Assembly (NCBI RefSeq): GCF_946476835.1
Contig: NZ_CAMKWA010000002.1
Location: 62,001 to 126,000, forward strand
DNA: 64,000 nucleotides
Reading direction: 5' to 3'
Origin: an uncultured Neokomagataea sp.
GTDB lineage: Bacteria; Pseudomonadota; Alphaproteobacteria; Acetobacterales; Acetobacteraceae
Shown here: positions 1 to 9,333 of the stretch, one piece after another
Layout: the number at the start of each line of letters is the position of its first letter
Position numbering within the stretch: position 1 is the stretch's first letter
Position numbers and translations under genes: made by a program
Notes under the pieces: model-generated
Seen by the model: the letters and a program-made list of their open reading frames with translations, nothing else
Databases searched by the model: none
Told to the model about the DNA's origin: nothing

Positions 1-2403
1 CTTGAAGAAAAAAATCTTCTCAAAAACCTGACGGTCCACCGCGTCACCTTCAACGAAATTACCAAATCTGCCGTGCAAGCAGCCATGGCTGCCCCGCGTG
101 AATTAGACCAACCGCTTATTGATGCCTATCTGGCTCGCCGCGCGTTGGACTATCTGGTGGGTTTCACACTCTCTCCCGTTCTGTGGCGCAAGCTTCCTGG
201 CAGCCGTAGCGCTGGGCGTGTGCAATCCGTAGCACTTCGCCTCATTTGTGAACGCGAAGCAGAAATCGAAATCTTCAAGCCGCGTGAATATTGGAGCGTT
301 ACAGGGGGCTTCAAAACTCCCGCTCAAGCGGCCTTCCAAGCCAAGCTGACCCAGCTTCACGGTGAAAAGCTAGACCAATTCAGCTTAAACACAGAAGCCC
401 TCGCCTTTGCTGCGCGTGATACCGTTCGCGCAGGCAGTTTTACCGTCCGGGCCGTTGACCGCAAACGCACCAAACGCAACCCACCACCGCCCTTCACAAC
501 ATCAACGCTCCAACAAGAAGCATCGCGAAAGCTCGGCATGAGCGCGCAAACCACAATGCGGACAGCGCAACAGCTTTATGAAGGTGTCGAAATCGGTGGG
601 GAAACCGTCGGTCTGATCACCTATATGCGTACCGATGGCGTAACGATGGCACAAGAAGCCATCAATTCTATCCGCGGCCATATCGGACATGCTTTTGGTG
701 CAGAATACGTCCCCGCTTCCCCCCGTGCTTACGCAACCAAAGCGAAAAACGCACAAGAAGCCCATGAGGCCGTTCGTCCTACCGAAATCAGCCGTACTCC
801 CGCACAGGTCTCAGCAACTCTCAGCCCAGACCAAAAGCGCCTTTATGACTTGATCTGGAAGCGCTCAGTCGCATCTCAAATGCAATCCGCAGAGATGGAT
901 CAAGTCGCTGTTACCTTGGCCGATGACAACGGAAAAACGCTCTTACGCGCCACCGGCTCCACCATTGCCTTTGACGGCTTCTTAAAACTCTACATCGAAG
1001 GACGTGACGACAGCAAAACAGGCGATGATGAAGACGGCCGCCTCTTGCCTCCAATGAAGGAAGGGGACCGTATCAGCACGACAGCCGTTGATGCCGAACA
1101 GCATTTCACGCAGCCACCACCACGCTACTCAGAAGCATCACTTGTCAAAAAGATGGAAGAGATCGGCATTGGCCGCCCGTCCACCTACGCTTCCGTGCTT
1201 AGCGTTTTACGTGATCGCAACTACGTCCGCCTTGAAACACGGCGCTTCATGCCAGAAGACCGCGGACGCTTGGTCACAGCTTTCCTGACGTCTTTCTTTG
1301 AGCGCTATGTGGACACAAGCTTCACGGCCTCTCTTGAAGAGCAGTTGGACGACATTTCCGGTGCACGGGCAGACTGGCATGATGTCATGGCCGCTTTCTG
1401 GCGTGACTTCTCCGCAGCCGTTGATCAAACCAAAGACCTAAAAATCTCCGATGTCATCGATGCCCTCGACGAAGATCTCGGAGCACATTTCTTCCCTGCC
1501 AAGGAAGATGGCACAGACCCACGCTCCTGCACGGCATGCGGCACAGGCCGTCTTGGCCTGCGACTGGGTAAGCATGGTGCATTTATCGGCTGCTCCAATT
1601 ACCCGGAATGTCAGTTCACGCGCCGCCTTGTTGCGGATGACGGACAAGATGATGGGCTAAAAGACGGCATGCGCGTGCTGGGACAAGACCCGACCACACA
1701 AGAAGACATCACCATCCGCCGCGGCCCTTATGGGCTCTATATTCAACGTGGTGAGGCCGACCCGAATGATAAGAAAGCCAAGCCAAAGCGCACCACCATC
1801 CCGAAGGGGCTGGATGGTAACACCATCACCTTAGACCAAGCTCTCGGCCTGCTCTCCCTCCCACGTGTCATCGGCCCTCACCCTGAGACTGGCGAGACCA
1901 TTGAGGCTGGGCTCGGCCGCTTCGGGCCTTACGTAAAAATGGGCGCCATCTTCGGCACCTTAGATAAAGATGATGATGTTCTCACCGTAGGCCTTAACCG
2001 CGCGGTAGATAGTCTGGCCAAAAAACTGGCCTCCATTCGTACGCTAGGCGCACACCCCAAAGACAACGAACCCGTGATGGTCCGTAAAGGCCGCTTTGGC
2101 CCCTACGTACAACACAAACAAATGATCGCCACGCTTGCGAAAGATCGCAGCATGGATGACGTCACTTTAGACGAAGCCCTCGCTTTGCTCGCGGAAAAGG
2201 GTAAACCCCTCAAAGGTGGTGCTAAAAAAACCACAGCGCGCAAGACAACGACTAAGGCCGCAACAAAAACAACTGAGAAAACTGCGACCAAAACAAAGCG
2301 CACCACTACCGCCAAAAAGAGCACAACGACGACTAAAACCACGAAAAAGCCTTCTTCACGCACGACAAAGGCCAAAGAAACCGCGTCCAAAGACAGCGAA
2401 TAA
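1..2403 (+). CDS. topA: DNA topoisomerase I, 5'-truncated by window edge
   Basis: Type IA topoisomerase that relaxes negatively supercoiled DNA by transient single-strand cleavage. The frame is already open at base 1, so the N-terminal Toprim domain lies mostly outside the window and 800 codons are present. The catalytic tyrosine sits in the motif GLITYMRTDG (Tyr codon 622-624). A four-cysteine zinc-finger segment (CTACG...CSNYPEC) lies near 1527-1610, followed by further C-terminal topoisomerase repeats (RRGPYGLYIQRG, LGRFGPYVKMG, RKGRFGPYVQ). The last ~60 residues are a low-complexity Lys/Thr tail, common in alphaproteobacterial TopA and likely to bind DNA non-specifically. The stop is TAA at 2401-2403. 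Identification is secure; only the start is missing. Confidence 0.97.
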   Translation, partial: LEEKNLLKNLTVHRVTFNEITKSAVQAAMAAPRELDQPLIDAYLARRALDYLVGFTLSPVLWRKLPGSRSAGRVQSVALRLICEREAEIEIFKPREYWSVTGGFKTPAQAAFQAKLTQLHGEKLDQFSLNTEALAFAARDTVRAGSFTVRAVDRKRTKRNPPPPFTTSTLQQEASRKLGMSAQTTMRTAQQLYEGVEIGGETVGLITYMRTDGVTMAQEAINSIRGHIGHAFGAEYVPASPRAYATKAKNAQEAHEAVRPTEISRTPAQVSATLSPDQKRLYDLIWKRSVASQMQSAEMDQVAVTLADDNGKTLLRATGSTIAFDGFLKLYIEGRDDSKTGDDEDGRLLPPMKEGDRISTTAVDAEQHFTQPPPRYSEASLVKKMEEIGIGRPSTYASVLSVLRDRNYVRLETRRFMPEDRGRLVTAFLTSFFERYVDTSFTASLEEQLDDISGARADWHDVMAAFWRDFSAAVDQTKDLKISDVIDALDEDLGAHFFPAKEDGTDPRSCTACGTGRLGLRLGKHGAFIGCSNYPECQFTRRLVADDGQDDGLKDGMRVLGQDPTTQEDITIRRGPYGLYIQRGEADPNDKKAKPKRTTIPKGLDGNTITLDQALGLLSLPRVIGPHPETGETIEAGLGRFGPYVKMGAIFGTLDKDDDVLTVGLNRAVDSLAKKLASIRTLGAHPKDNEPVMVRKGRFGPYVQHKQMIATLAKDRSMDDVTLDEALALLAEKGKPLKGGAKKTTARKTTTKAATKTTEKTATKTKRTTTAKKSTTTTKTTKKPSSRTTKAKETASKDSE

Positions 2404-2428
2404 CCCTCTCTCAGCCTTCACGAGAGGG
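2404..2428 (+). terminator. Weak stem-loop after topA
   Basis: CCCTCTC (about 2404-2410) pairs with GAGAGGG (about 2421-2427) directly after the topA stop. No T-run follows, so it is at best a weak terminator or an mRNA 3'-end stabiliser. Confidence 0.35.
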
Positions 2429-2475
2429 CTCTAAAGGCGCGCCTACCCCTCTTCTCTTTATGATGAAGCAAGGTT

Positions 2476-2523
2476 ATGGCGTATGCGTGGAATCAGACGC
2501 ATAAGACTCCACGCATACGCCAT
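2476..2523. repeat. Perfect 16-bp inverted repeat between topA and S41 protease
   Basis: The arm ATGGCGTATGCGTGGA at 2476-2491 is exactly complementary to 2508-2523, with a 16-nt loop. The loop contains ACGCAT, which could also pair with the ATGCGT inside the left arm, so an alternative fold exists. No T-run follows. It ends only 14 nt before the first possible start of the protease gene, so it could act as a terminator for topA, a translational block for the next gene, or a protein-binding dyad. Confidence 0.8.
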
Positions 2524-2537
2524 TTGGAATCACGTCT

Positions 2538-4277
2538 TTGCGCCACGCCTTCCCATTTCTTTTCTGTGTCAGGTCCGCGCAGTCTTATGCTGCACGCCGC
2601 TTTGTGCCTGTAGTGCGAAGTGCATGCCTTACCGTTTCAACCGCTGCCTTTATCGGGCTATCAAGCACCCTATGCCCCGCGCTCGCACAGGTCCCACCAC
2701 CCGCTGCGACGCAAGTTGCCCCCACCAGCACTTTCCCAACCACTGACACACGTGATGTCATTGGTGCAGCTCTGCGCTTTCTGTCTCCCCGCACATTAGA
2801 CAGCCATAGCGCCCACGAATTTAGCCTTTGGGGGCTGGATGGCCTCACCGCCATAGACCCCACCATTACTATCCAAGAAGACCCAACACCGGCCCCTCCG
2901 ATGCCGCATGGCACATCAGGAGATAAGCCCGCCAGCAGCATGACCCTCAGCGTAATACGCGGGCAAACTGTGCTCTTCCAACGCATTGTGCCGGCAGATA
3001 ACAATATAACCGCATGGGCTGCTCTCGTGGCGGACGCCTTGCAGGCCAGTTGGCATGCGTCAGATGCCATTCATCAAAATGGTACAGACGCATTGCTCCA
3101 AAGCTTTTTTGACGAATTATTCAATCATCTTGACCCTTACTCACGCTATCTCGCGCCGTCTTTTGCTGACCATGACCGCCAAAAACGCGTGGGGCATGAT
3201 GGCTCCATCGGGATCACCGTTGATACAAGCGGTCACAACATGATTATTTCAGCAATCAATGCAAATGGTCCTGCATGGGAAGCTGGCCTCAATATCGGCC
3301 AACATCTTCTCGCAGTTGATGGCCAAACGACCCGTCATCAAGCGGCTGAGCGTGTGCAACACTGGCTCGAAGGCGAAACCGGCACTGATGTCACGCTGCA
3401 AATTGCCACCACCAACCATACCCATTCGACCGTAACGCTCACGCGCAGTGCCGTACCCCCAGAAACGGTCTTTTTGGAGCATAACGGCCGCTACCCCGTT
3501 CTGAAAATCACCTCTTTTTCTTCTGAAACTGCCGAAGAAATGAGCCAATATCTCAGCCAAATCTTGCCCTCTGATGATGATCTCACACCCAGCACCAGAC
3601 ACACTCCAGCCCTCCCCGGATTAATTCTAGACCTCCGCGGAGACCGAGGCGGCGTCGTCCAGCAAGCCGTCACAACGGCAGCGCTGTTCCTAGATCACGG
3701 CATTGCCGTCACCACACATGGACGTTATCCCCAAGCCAACCACATTTGGGCCGTACAAGGCGGTGACATGACCAGCGGCGCCCCTATCGTCGTACTGGTT
3801 GACGGACGCACAGCCAGCGCCTCCGAAATCCTTGCTTCCGCTTTAGCGGACCATCGCCGAGCCGTGGTGATCGGCAGTGAAACACTTGGAAAAGGCCTCA
3901 CCCAAGTCATTGGCCAAATGCCTAATGGTGGAGAGCTTTTCGTCACGTGGAGTCGTAACCAAGCCCCCCTTGGCTGGCCACTACAAGGCTTAGGCGTCAT
4001 GCCTCAAATCTGTACATCCCAAGGCGGAAACTCGCTTGAAGAGCAATTAAAAGCTCTTGAGCGCGGCCATAACCTCATGGAAGACGCGTTGCATACCGCG
4101 CGAGCAACCCGCGCGCCTGTCACCGTTTCCCAAGTCCTCGCAATCCGTAATCAATGCCCCGCAGCGCTCGGCACAGATGCTGATATGGACGTTGCCACAA
4201 GCATCCTCTCCTCTCCACAGCTTTACACCGCCGCTCTCAACGCGGTTCCGGATGAGAACAACGCACCTTTACATTAA
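2538..4277 (+). CDS. S41-family C-terminal processing peptidase with PDZ domain
   Basis: Exported serine protease of the CtpA/Prc family that trims or degrades envelope proteins. The ORF opens with TTG at 2538, and the first in-frame stop upstream is at 2502. No ATG fits the N-terminus, so GTG at 2604 or 2613, just before a signal peptide ending in PALAQ, may be the real start. The order is signal peptide, the helical segment DELFNHLDPYSRYLAP typical of CTPs, a PDZ domain (from about GSIGITVD to LAVDGQTT), then the catalytic core. Counting from TTG 2538, the Ser-Lys dyad is S427 in GRTASASEI and K452 in TLGKG; their spacing of 25 matches Prc. It is longer in the middle than minimal CtpA, with a non-conserved Thr/Pro-rich insert around residues 100-135. 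It is probably monocistronic. Confidence 0.9.
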   Translation: MRHAFPFLFCVRSAQSYAARRFVPVVRSACLTVSTAAFIGLSSTLCPALAQVPPPAATQVAPTSTFPTTDTRDVIGAALRFLSPRTLDSHSAHEFSLWGLDGLTAIDPTITIQEDPTPAPPMPHGTSGDKPASSMTLSVIRGQTVLFQRIVPADNNITAWAALVADALQASWHASDAIHQNGTDALLQSFFDELFNHLDPYSRYLAPSFADHDRQKRVGHDGSIGITVDTSGHNMIISAINANGPAWEAGLNIGQHLLAVDGQTTRHQAAERVQHWLEGETGTDVTLQIATTNHTHSTVTLTRSAVPPETVFLEHNGRYPVLKITSFSSETAEEMSQYLSQILPSDDDLTPSTRHTPALPGLILDLRGDRGGVVQQAVTTAALFLDHGIAVTTHGRYPQANHIWAVQGGDMTSGAPIVVLVDGRTASASEILASALADHRRAVVIGSETLGKGLTQVIGQMPNGGELFVTWSRNQAPLGWPLQGLGVMPQICTSQGGNSLEEQLKALERGHNLMEDALHTARATRAPVTVSQVLAIRNQCPAALGTDADMDVATSILSSPQLYTAALNAVPDENNAPLH

Positions 4278-4357
4278 CATCACACATCCCCCCTCGTAGC
4301 GCTGCCAGCAGCATCCCCAGTGGGATAAAACACACGTGACATAAGGAATATCATCAC

Positions 4358-4708
4358 ATGCCCCGCCTCAAAACGGGCCTTTGGGTCCGCGCTACTCTGC
4401 GCCGCTTCAATGACGGCGACCATGCTGGCATGGTTTTGCACCGTGGTGATGAAGATGCCGGAGCTGTTCTAATCGTCCTCGAAGACCGCGCCCGCAATCA
4501 GGTTGTTTTGCGCGAGGACGGCAGCACATGGGTTCGTACCCCCCTCACTAATGACGAGACGCTCCATGACTATATCGCACGGCAACAACGCTATGACCCT
4601 GATTTATGGGTGCTCGAATTAACCGTACCTGACTGTAGCGCTCCACTGGAAAAAGAACTCGGCTCCCGCACCAGTGATGATGACGAACCCGAAGAACTCT
4701 TCTGGTAA
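4358..4708 (+). CDS. DUF1491 family protein
   Basis: Small soluble protein of 116 residues, recognised by the DUF1491 pattern LKTGLWVRA near the N-terminus, RGDEDAGAVLIVL in the middle and YIARQQRYDPDLWVLEL towards the C-terminus. The family is widespread in Alphaproteobacteria and has no established function. There is no signal peptide or membrane segment. The start is supported by AAGGA about 11 nt upstream. The C-terminus is acidic (SDDDEPEELFW). It stands alone between the S41 protease and the OmpA-like gene on the same strand. Confidence 0.85.
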   Translation: MPRLKTGLWVRATLRRFNDGDHAGMVLHRGDEDAGAVLIVLEDRARNQVVLREDGSTWVRTPLTNDETLHDYIARQQRYDPDLWVLELTVPDCSAPLEKELGSRTSDDDEPEELFW

Positions 4709-4878
4709 AGAGTAGCCAAAAGGGTAAAAAGCATGTGTAGATAAAAAGCCACAGACTGCACCAAAAGCAGCGAGTATTGTGCTATAAAACCCAACCTCCC
4801 ATGCGGGAAGCGCGTTGCGTTTCAACTCAGTTTCAGCAAGAAACCATATCCGTATTGGGCAATTTGGAGAGAGATGAC

Positions 4879-6030
4879 ATGACCCGACGTTCCGCCCCCG
4901 GACACCTATTCGCCCGGGTCGGGCTCGTAGCCGGAGCCTCTGTGATGGCCCTTGGTTTGGCACACGCACAACCAGTGCACGGCCTTTACATCTCTGGCGC
5001 TGGTGGCGTCGGCTGGAATCAAGACCAAGAAGTCCGCCTCTCTCCCAATTTTCCCAGTGGCCGTGACCGTTATGACTACGGCGTCACCGGCCTCGGCAGC
5101 ATTGGCTGGGGCTTTGGCAATGGCTTCCGTGTGGAAGTTGAAGGCAATTATCGGAACAACCGCTTAGAGCAATTCCGCAGCAGCCAGTTCCCGTCGCGCA
5201 CCAGTGGTCGTCAACAAGGCTACGGCACCATGGTCAACGCCCTGTTTGATATGGATATCGGCAAGTCGTGGGTTTACCCCTATTTCGGGGCTGGTGCTGG
5301 TTATGGCTGGCAACAGATGGGCGCCTTGATCTTTGCACCTAACAACACGTTTACACAGTTAGTCGCTGGCACTTCAGGTAACTTTGCTTACCAAGGTATT
5401 TTTGGCCTTTCCTTCCCTGTTCCGTGGGTCGTCGGCCTTTCCCTAACCACAGAATACCGTTTTTATTCGCTGCTTGGCCCCAATAGCCACCCCGCCATCG
5501 CTGTTGGCACGCTTGGTGGACATGGCGCTACACAACCCTATGGCCTCAGCACAGGCAACCGCGATACGCGCACAGATTTTAACCACTCCCTGCTGCTTGG
5601 CCTGCGCTATGAATTCAACCCAGCGCCACCACCACCAGCACCGGCGAGCATCCCAGCTGCCGTTCCGCCTGCGCCAACCCCTGCCCGTACCTACCTCGTC
5701 TTTTTTGATTGGGACTCCGCAGATCTAAGCGAACGCGCACGTGCAGTCGTTGCAGAAGCTGCTAAAAATACAGGCTCCGTGCAGGTCACACATATTGACG
5801 TCAGCGGCTATACAGATAACTCCGCTGCACACCCCGGCGAACGTGGCGCGCACTATAATCTCGCACTCTCAGAACGCCGCGCAGCCAGCGTAAAGGCTGA
5901 ACTTATCCGTGACGGCATTGCCTCTGGCATGATTGTTACACATGGTTATGGTGACGCACATCCACTCGTAACAACCGCGATCAACACACGCGAACCACAG
6001 AACCGACGCGTTGAAATTGATTTAAAGTAA
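4879..6030 (+). CDS. OmpA-family outer-membrane protein (beta-barrel plus peptidoglycan-binding domain)
   Basis: Structural porin-like protein of 383 residues linking outer membrane and peptidoglycan. The chosen ATG at 4879 follows GGAGAG (4866-4871); an upstream in-frame TTG at 4777 would add an improbable 34-residue extension before the signal peptide. A signal peptide ending ALGLAHAQ is followed by an eight-strand-type barrel (about residues 30-245, ending in LLLGLRYEF). Then come a Pro/Ala-rich linker and an OmpA C-terminal domain (VFFDWDSADLSERA, VSGYTDN, NLALSERRAASVKAEL, NRRVEI). The DxD/R positions that contact diaminopimelate are present in GYTD and NRRVEI. A strong terminator follows, so it is probably transcribed alone. 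Confidence 0.92.
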   Translation: MTRRSAPGHLFARVGLVAGASVMALGLAHAQPVHGLYISGAGGVGWNQDQEVRLSPNFPSGRDRYDYGVTGLGSIGWGFGNGFRVEVEGNYRNNRLEQFRSSQFPSRTSGRQQGYGTMVNALFDMDIGKSWVYPYFGAGAGYGWQQMGALIFAPNNTFTQLVAGTSGNFAYQGIFGLSFPVPWVVGLSLTTEYRFYSLLGPNSHPAIAVGTLGGHGATQPYGLSTGNRDTRTDFNHSLLLGLRYEFNPAPPPPAPASIPAAVPPAPTPARTYLVFFDWDSADLSERARAVVAEAAKNTGSVQVTHIDVSGYTDNSAAHPGERGAHYNLALSERRAASVKAELIRDGIASGMIVTHGYGDAHPLVTTAINTREPQNRRVEIDLK

Positions 6031-6058
6031 ACACTATACACGATAAATAAATCTTCTT

Positions 6059-6100
6059 GAAACGGGCGAGATACTCAGGGTATTTCGCCCGTTTCGTTTT
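6059..6100 (+). terminator. Rho-independent terminator of the OmpA-like gene
   Basis: GAAACGGGCGA (6059-6069) pairs with TCGCCCGTTTC (6085-6095) and is followed by GTTTT. It lies 29 nt after the stop codon. Confidence 0.85.
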
Positions 6101-6149
6101 ATAAATTTACTTTTAATAAAAAACAAAAACATCCCCTCCACTCCAAAAA

Positions 6150-6223
6150 TGTTGCGTAAACACAACACTTTCTTTGTAACCGGTGCCAATACGCCATATA
6201 TGACATTGCAGTGTCACTTTGTT
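6150..6223. promoter_or_regulatory. Conserved two-block upstream module of TBDR 1
   Basis: Block A is a dyad, TGTTG-N8-CAACA (6150-6167). Block B is CATTGCAGTGTCACTTTGTT (6204-6223), overlapping a near-palindrome TGACATTGCAGTGTCA (6201-6216). Both blocks recur upstream of the next receptor (9547-9620) with exactly the same 54-nt A-to-B offset and almost the same distance to the ATG (112 versus 111 nt). The conservation suggests a shared activator or repressor site, although recent duplication could also explain it. Confidence 0.55.
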
Positions 6224-6315
6224 GCGTTAATGTCAGAACATTGCGGATTTATAATCCTGCGCCTTGTTATGTCGCCGTTCACACGGCGGCCCACATTTTG
6301 CAACCGGATACCCAG

Positions 6316-9273
6316 ATGCCTGCAACGACATCGTCCAAACTACGGCACCGCCATCACGCTCTGCTCCTGAGCGCAAGCGTTCTGGCCATCAGCGCTACAT
6401 GCGCTGCAGCACCTTCTGTCGCGCAAGCGGCTACTGCCCATAAGCACGCCCTACACAGCGCTGCAAAAAAACTTAAGGGCCGCACCACCGCCGCTCCTGC
6501 CGTAGCAACCCCCGTTGCCGTAGCACCGCGCGCCGTTGCCCCCGTTCAGCATCTGGCAACATCCGCTCGCCCAGCGCGCTTCGTCAGCCATAGCGTTGAG
6601 AACATGAGCGTCGAAAACGTGGTCGTCACAGGTTCCGCGCTGAGCACAGCACGCAACACCAGTGCCAACCCCGTTCAAATCGTTACGGCAAAGCAAATTC
6701 AGAACACCGGTGCGACAACACTGAGTGAGTTCTTCCAGCGCCTGCCATCTGTCGGTTCATCCGGCACCTACAACACCCAAACCAACGGCACAGGCGGCGC
6801 ATCCTGCTTGGACCTGCGTAACCTGGGCTCAAACCGCGTTCTGGTTCTAATCGACGGTAAGCGCACCACGCTGAACGGCGATTCCAACTGCGTTGACTTG
6901 AACTCAATCCCCATTCAACAAGTCGCTAGTGTTGAAATCCTCAAAGACGGCGGTTCAGAACTGTACGGTGCTGACGCAGTCTCTGGCGTGGTCAACATCA
7001 AACTGCGCCATGACCTGAACGATGCCAACATCACGGTTAAGGGTTCCATCACTGGTTACGGCGATAACCCGATCGGCCTGATTTCCGGTTACAAAGGCTG
7101 GGATTTTGACCACGGCAAGGGCAACCTGACCCTGTTCGGTTCCTACATGACCACCGGTGGTATCATGCAGCGTAACCGCGCTTGGGCAGCTACCCCTCAA
7201 AACAACAACCCTGCGTCTGCAAGCAGCGTTAAGTACGGCTCCAGCATTACGCCATCAGGCTTCCTTTTGGGTAATGACACAGGCAATATGTACTCCATCG
7301 CCAATGGTCAGAGCACAGCCTATAACGGTAAACGTTATAACTTTGGCCAAGACCAATCTCTGTCCAATGCACTGCAAGATTCCAACCTCTCCGCAGATAC
7401 GCATTACGAGCTGAACAAACACTTTGATTTTTATGGTAGCGCGCAATACGGCCATAAAACATCCAGCACGTTCATGGCAGCACAACCAATTGCAGCAGTG
7501 CCAGCCAATATTTACCTGCCTGCCAACTACCCCGGCAACCTGACCGGTGAAGACGCAACTCTGTATCGTCGTCTGAGCGAATACGGCAATCGTCGTTCAG
7601 AAACAGCACTCGATACCTTTACCGGTAAGCTCGGCGTTCAAGGTGAAATCGTACACCAATGGATGTATGACCTCTCCTACACCTACGGTAAGAGCCAAGA
7701 TACCACGCAGGTCTCCGGCGTTGGTAACTACCTCAATACCATGCGTGAATTCGGTCTGGTCCCAAGTGATCTGTCCAACCTGTCAGATCCGAACACGACC
7801 TATAGCTACAACCCGAACTCATGCGCTGGCTATGCAGGTTGCGTACAGAGCAGTGCTCTTCAGCCACTGTCAAAAGAAGCTGCACAGTACGGCAACTACA
7901 CGTCACACGCTCACACAACTTATCAGTTGCGTGACCTGAACCTGCGTATCCACAACAATCATGTTGTGCACATGCCATGGGCCAATGGTGGTGACCTCGG
8001 CATTGCTTTGGGCATGGAGCACCGTGGCGAGCAACTGACACAAACGCCTGACCCACTGGTTGCGCAGGGCAATACATTCGGTAACCCAGTCGCTCCAACC
8101 GGCGGTGGCTTTAACGTGACCGAAGGCTACGCACAGGCTCACGTGCAATTCTTGCAGCACGCGTTCCTCGCGCATGACCTGTCCGTTGACGTTCAGGGCC
8201 GTTACTCGTCCTACAACACCTTCGGCAATGCGAAGAACTGGAAAGCCGGCATTAACTGGGCTCCAACCCAAGACATCCGCTTCCGTGGCACCATCGGTAC
8301 ATCTTTCCGCCAACCGAACGTGTACGAAATGTACGGTGGCCAAAGCATCAGCTTCAATGCTGCAAATGACCCTTGCTCCCAAGCAAGCAGCTATGGCGCG
8401 CTGGCTGGCGCTGTAACACAAAACTGTGCTGCACGCGGCATCAACACCAACACCTTTCAACAGGCTGGTAGCGGCCAACTCCCAACCGTTACCGGCGGCA
8501 GCACCAAGCTGCACCCAGAAACAGGCCGCACCTACACCTTCGGCGCGGTCCTGACGCCGCACTGGATTCCGGGCCTCTCAACCTCTGCTGAATTCTGGCA
8601 CTACACGCTGAACGGCATGATCGGTTCTCTGGGCACCCAGTATATCGTTGATTCCTGCTATACAGGCGCAAACACAGCCGAGTGCAGCAGCATCAACCGT
8701 ACCTCTAACGGCCAGATTGCTACCGTTTCTGCTGTAGACCAAAACATCGGCACGATGATCGAAAGCGGCATTGACTGGGATACGAATTACCGCTTCCACG
8801 TCACGCCACGCGATAGCATCATCGTCGACAACAACTTCCAACGCCTGCTAACCTACAAGCAACAGCAAACACCGGGCGGTCAGTACTATGACTTCTTGGG
8901 TTCTATCTTCTACCAAGGCGGCGTAGGCGGTAGCGGACAGCCGATCACCCGTGACTATGCAACGCTGACATGGCAGCATGGTCACTTCGCAGTGAACTAC
9001 ATGATGCAGTACACAAGCGGCATGCGTTGGAACAACGGCACCAGTGACCTGACAGCCAATGGCGGTGCACGCATCAGCACACCAGCTATGGTCCAGAACG
9101 ATATTTCTTTCGACTACGCATGGAAGAAATGGACATTCAACGGTGGCATCCAAAACATCAACAACAAGAAGCCTCCTTTCTTGGTTGATGCCGCGACCAA
9201 TACAAACCAAGCTCAATACGGCAGCTTCATGTATGGCCGTACTTTCTTCTTGCAAGCTGGCTTGAACTTCTAA
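6316..9273 (+). CDS. TonB-dependent outer-membrane receptor 1 of a tandem pair
   Basis: Outer-membrane active transporter, 985 residues from ATG 6316. The longer ORF from 6211 would place the signal peptide 35 residues inside. The homologous ATG at 9712 in the next gene supports this start. A signal peptide ends near APSVAQA (about residue 38). It is followed by an unusual Ala/Pro/His-rich linker of about 60 residues, then a TonB-box/plug region beginning VENVVVTGSA (about residue 100) with LVLIDGKRT and GSELYGADAVSGVVNI. A 22-strand-type barrel ends in an aromatic residue (GLNF). Plug and barrel resemble the large oar-like/sugar-type TBDRs of Acetobacteraceae more than classic siderophore receptors. 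The substrate cannot be told from sequence. A terminator separates it from its paralogue. Confidence 0.92.
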   Translation: MPATTSSKLRHRHHALLLSASVLAISATCAAAPSVAQAATAHKHALHSAAKKLKGRTTAAPAVATPVAVAPRAVAPVQHLATSARPARFVSHSVENMSVENVVVTGSALSTARNTSANPVQIVTAKQIQNTGATTLSEFFQRLPSVGSSGTYNTQTNGTGGASCLDLRNLGSNRVLVLIDGKRTTLNGDSNCVDLNSIPIQQVASVEILKDGGSELYGADAVSGVVNIKLRHDLNDANITVKGSITGYGDNPIGLISGYKGWDFDHGKGNLTLFGSYMTTGGIMQRNRAWAATPQNNNPASASSVKYGSSITPSGFLLGNDTGNMYSIANGQSTAYNGKRYNFGQDQSLSNALQDSNLSADTHYELNKHFDFYGSAQYGHKTSSTFMAAQPIAAVPANIYLPANYPGNLTGEDATLYRRLSEYGNRRSETALDTFTGKLGVQGEIVHQWMYDLSYTYGKSQDTTQVSGVGNYLNTMREFGLVPSDLSNLSDPNTTYSYNPNSCAGYAGCVQSSALQPLSKEAAQYGNYTSHAHTTYQLRDLNLRIHNNHVVHMPWANGGDLGIALGMEHRGEQLTQTPDPLVAQGNTFGNPVAPTGGGFNVTEGYAQAHVQFLQHAFLAHDLSVDVQGRYSSYNTFGNAKNWKAGINWAPTQDIRFRGTIGTSFRQPNVYEMYGGQSISFNAANDPCSQASSYGALAGAVTQNCAARGINTNTFQQAGSGQLPTVTGGSTKLHPETGRTYTFGAVLTPHWIPGLSTSAEFWHYTLNGMIGSLGTQYIVDSCYTGANTAECSSINRTSNGQIATVSAVDQNIGTMIESGIDWDTNYRFHVTPRDSIIVDNNFQRLLTYKQQQTPGGQYYDFLGSIFYQGGVGGSGQPITRDYATLTWQHGHFAVNYMMQYTSGMRWNNGTSDLTANGGARISTPAMVQNDISFDYAWKKWTFNGGIQNINNKKPPFLVDAATNTNQAQYGSFMYGRTFFLQAGLNF

Positions 9274-9303
9274 TCTTCCGATCAGAGGTTTACTCCGCCC
9301 ACG

Positions 9304-9333
9304 AAAAGCCCTCCATACGGAGGGCTTTTTTTT
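9304..9333 (+). terminator. Rho-independent terminator of TBDR 1
   Basis: AAAAGCCCTCC (9304-9314), loop ATAC, GGAGGGCTTTT (9319-9329), then an unbroken T-run to 9333. Confidence 0.93.

Noticed and set aside
2218-2400. Tandem repeat array at the end of topA
   Set aside because: Lys/Thr codon bias gives periodic look, but no exact DNA repeat unit; a normal low-complexity tail.
2585-3070. 161-codon minus-strand ORF inside the S41 protease
   Set aside because: Antisense shadow of a gene with clear protease motifs.
7903-8562. 219-codon minus-strand ORF inside TBDR 1
   Set aside because: Cys/His/Val-rich shadow of the receptor gene; no start context or known motif.
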